A stretch of 64,000 nt of DNA, from positions 11,736,001-11,800,000 of the forward strand of contig CM065326.1 of NCBI GenBank assembly GCA_033032175.1. Reading direction: 5' to 3'. The translations under genes were made by a program, and so were the position numbers. The notes under the pieces are model-generated. The model was given only the letters and a program-made list of their open reading frames with translations, made no database searches and was not told the origin of the DNA. Numbering within the stretch: the stretch's first letter is position 1; each line of letters starts with the position of its first letter. Of this stretch, positions 61,596-64,000 are shown one piece after another. Origin of the DNA: Saturnia japonica (taxonomy: Eukaryota; Arthropoda; Insecta; Lepidoptera; Saturniidae).

Positions 61596-63779
61596 ATGGT
61601 AAGTTTGTTTTAATTTTGAAAATTTATACATGCACATATTTGCTAAAATAAAGTTATATGCCTACCAAGGTACAAAATATAAAAATTTGTCAGCATTTAA
61701 AAAAGTTTTTATATTGATCGAAAAATGAGTAGGTTCATAACGAAAAATTAACTCCCGCTATCCGTAATGTTGACACCGTAGTTTTTATATTAAACCTAAA
61801 GCTTGGGCTTTTTGTTGGCGTCGAGGTGCCTGTATATGTAACAACCAATTATCTGAGCTATTTTCGCTTGAACAAGAGCAATAATGTGATAACCATTCGG
61901 ATTTGCTGTCCATTTATAGTGTATGTTTGCTTTAATTCAAAATAAAAAAATACTTTATGCATTTTAAGCCCTGAGAAGCCACTTAGGAACCTCAAAACAC
62001 TACATTTTCGGAAAACATCAACAGTCATGCAGTGTGCAGTCTTCAAGTAGAACTGGCAAGAAACTTGATTGGGTTTATCTCTTTTCCTTCAATTGTATAA
62101 ATAATATTTACTCTTTATATAACCTTTTGACAGTAAAACTGGCTTGACATGGTCTTGAATTCATTATCCAACAAATTAATATTGTGCTTCGGTATCTTAT
62201 TATAGAATGTAACATTGATTACAATTGACTATTACCATAGTAATAATTAATTATGTAAAATGTAATATTCTCAATAGATAATCTCAGAACTTAATATTAT
62301 ATAAGGTCATAACTAAATTGTATGACCTGTGAGGTGCATAATTGACATTTAATACAGGTTGGATGCAAGTAGATGTTTTATTATAATATTTTATATTTTG
62401 TAGGAGCCCTCAAATTCTAATAGCTTATTTACTTCACCTGATGAGTTTATATGTATTTTGAAAAATTTGAAAGAGATATGCAAATCGGATGAGATATATA
62501 TATAGGAGTGATGTTATGTTACAATAAAAGGTCAATTTGGTATCCACACCTTTATTTATTGTAAACACAAACACATTACAAATAACATCCATTAATGAAT
62601 TATTATGTTTATGTGGCCACCAATACAAACAATTGCATCATATTTATGTTCATGCCATCTTCTTTTTTTATATATTTCTGTGCAGGCCATTTATGAAGGT
62701 CGTTAACACACTGCGTTTACGAAGCTTGCTTGCTTCCTGAAACCTAGTAATAAATAAATTTCATAACACTTTTTTATTTATCTATTTGCTGGGAAATGGG
62801 AAGTTCACTGGTAAGACAATATAGCACAATTTAGAATTTGAATGAGTACTGAACATCCAATTGGTTACAAAATTCAGGTTACCAGATGTTATCTCCAACT
62901 ACTTTCATTACAGTTTTCAGAGACAACTTCTGTGTTCATGTTGTGCTTTAATTTTTAATAAAAAAAGTGCATTGTTAATTTATTAATTTTAATTACATTG
63001 AAAATAATAGACTGGCATATCTATGGAATATCTAGTACATATTAAGAGGACACATTGTCAGTAAGACATTTGAAGACCATATTTTAACAGAAATCTGTTG
63101 CTGTTGTGCCCGGATGGATATAGTGTGGGAGACACAATTGCCGCTCCAACTAACTTCCTTTACTTATATAAAACTAGTTACTACCCGTGCACGATAAGTT
63201 GAGACTGGCCTGGAATGCAACCCTCCGCCTGTAGGCAACACCATTTTTGTTAACATCTTACTGCTGGTTCCTATGCAAAGAACGATTCGTTTTACTTACA
63301 AACGGTAGTATTTTCAACCAGGCATACGCTAAAAGCAAAAGCGTTCCTATAAAAAACATTTCGTCAGCTAAGGTACCAATGACGTGCTATGTAGGTTGGG
63401 AGGGATACGACTAACGGGCCCTGCCGTTTGTAGGGATTCCAGAATACTTTGGAGTAGGGAGATTCAAGGTCAAAGGAATGGATAAAAAATGGATCATTAA
63501 CTATGAGAAATTAGTTTTTAATTATTAAAAGAACTGTTTGTTTGGGGGTAAAGGCTAAAAAAGTTAATCCAAATACTTAATGTTTGTCAGATATGTTTTT
63601 ATTTTGTTGTTCCGCTTAGATGTTTTATTATTTTATAATTGTAGGAAACCCCAAATTTTGGTGATTTGTATTCTCCTTGGGATGACTTTGCAAATATTTC
63701 GAAAGACGATGAGGAAGACTTGGAAACGATGATACCCAAGATGGGGATGGAAGAGTTTATGGAAGTTCCAGCTGAAGAG
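61596..63779 (+). CDS. Start of a paralogue of the piggyBac-derived gene (exons 1-2), continues beyond the window
   Basis: Exon 1 is the ATG at 61596-61598, directly followed by GTAAGT. Exon 2, 63645-63779, follows a TAATTGTAG acceptor and has 45 codons: ETPNFGDLYSPWDDFANISK, an acidic stretch, then MEEFMEVPAEE, with donor GAG|GTATAA. Like the gene at 39986 it is phase 0, starts with a GDL motif and ends with FMEVP. I do not recognise the domain. Whether the rest encodes another piggyBac transposase cannot be seen here. Confidence 0.6.
62404..62505 (+). pseudogene. Decayed or alternative extra copy of exon 2 of the paralogue
   Basis: After an ATTTTGTAG acceptor the frame reads EPSNSNSLFTSPDEFICILK, which matches exon 2 of the upstream gene (ATSNSGDLSTLRDEFKCILE) better than the paralogue's own exon 2 does. 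It then ends at a TAG (62503-62505) in a TA repeat, where a donor would be expected. An AATAAA follows near 62524, so a short transcript coding for about 34 residues is possible. Confidence 0.5.
62506..63644. other. Intron of the paralogue, no gene seen
   Basis: AT-rich to about 63100. A GC-richer stretch at 63110-63440 looks repeat-derived but matches nothing else in the window. Confidence 0.4.
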
Positions 63780-64000
63780 GTATAAAAAAAATTGAGATTT
63801 TATATAATGTTTTATTTTGGCTATTTTTGGAAAATGTAGGATTTAAGTAGGTACCATGATAGAATTACATTTTTTTTGTCATCTAGGTTTTCGCTATAAT
63901 CTCACCTGATGCACGCTAAGCTTAGCGGGCTCTCTAGTGCAACTACCAGAACACATCTAAACTCCTTTGCAAAAAAAAGGGCACCTCAGGAAATTTACAT

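Overview
The window is AT-rich eukaryotic DNA: spliced genes, AATAAA/ATTAAA-type poly(A) signals, tRNA-derived SINEs and many DNA transposons. Helitron-like ends finishing in a GC-rich block plus CTAGT, the SINE types and the gene structures suggest an arthropod, most likely a lepidopteran. That assignment is inference from repeat style, not from a marker gene.

Host genes. (1) 1273-6853, minus strand: the first five coding exons (335 codons) of a mitochondrial-type isoleucyl-tRNA synthetase (IARS2), which runs off the left edge. (2) 8644-25096, plus strand: a complete LTV1 gene (40S ribosome biogenesis factor), 11 coding exons, 489 aa, all splice phases agreeing. It is divergent from IARS2. 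Its promoter and first two coding exons lie in a segment that occurs twice (7969-11016 and 11692-14728). (3) 39986-47845, plus strand: a multi-exon gene whose last exon encodes a piggyBac-family transposase with three catalytic aspartates and a C-terminal Cys/His domain. Four small-to-large exons join in phase. A candidate ATG-only first exon lies at 29693 and again at 32796, inside a second tandem duplication (28124-31208 / 31209-34321). (4) 61596-63779, plus strand: the start of a paralogue of gene 3 (ATG-only exon, then an exon ending in the same F-M-E-V-P peptide). It leaves the window on the right; a decayed extra copy of exon 2 sits at 62404.

Mobile DNA. Two IS630-Tc1-mariner elements (36665-39950 and 41162-43878) with very long terminal inverted repeats and TA target duplications flank exons 2-3 of gene 3. 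The first has an intact DD41D transposase, the second a broken one. Their inverted repeats come in two sequence types arranged X-Y ... Y-X while both transposases point the same way. A five-exon Harbinger transposase (58518-60309, minus) with part of its Myb-like partner (57807-58009) lies beside a doubly truncated LINE reverse transcriptase (55741-57672). A 460-bp MITE family has five copies and sits 110-135 bp upstream of the start codons of LTV1 and of gene 4. Also present are a solo LTR with a 4-bp target duplication, a SINE family with 10- and 13-bp target duplications, several other MITEs, Helitron pieces and LINE 3' remnants.

Overall pattern: each of the three plus-strand host genes has a duplicated 5' segment, and each has, or appears to have, a first coding exon consisting of only the ATG. 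The piggyBac-derived gene family, its duplicated starts and the inverted transposon ends around its exons 2-3 are the most unusual part of the window.
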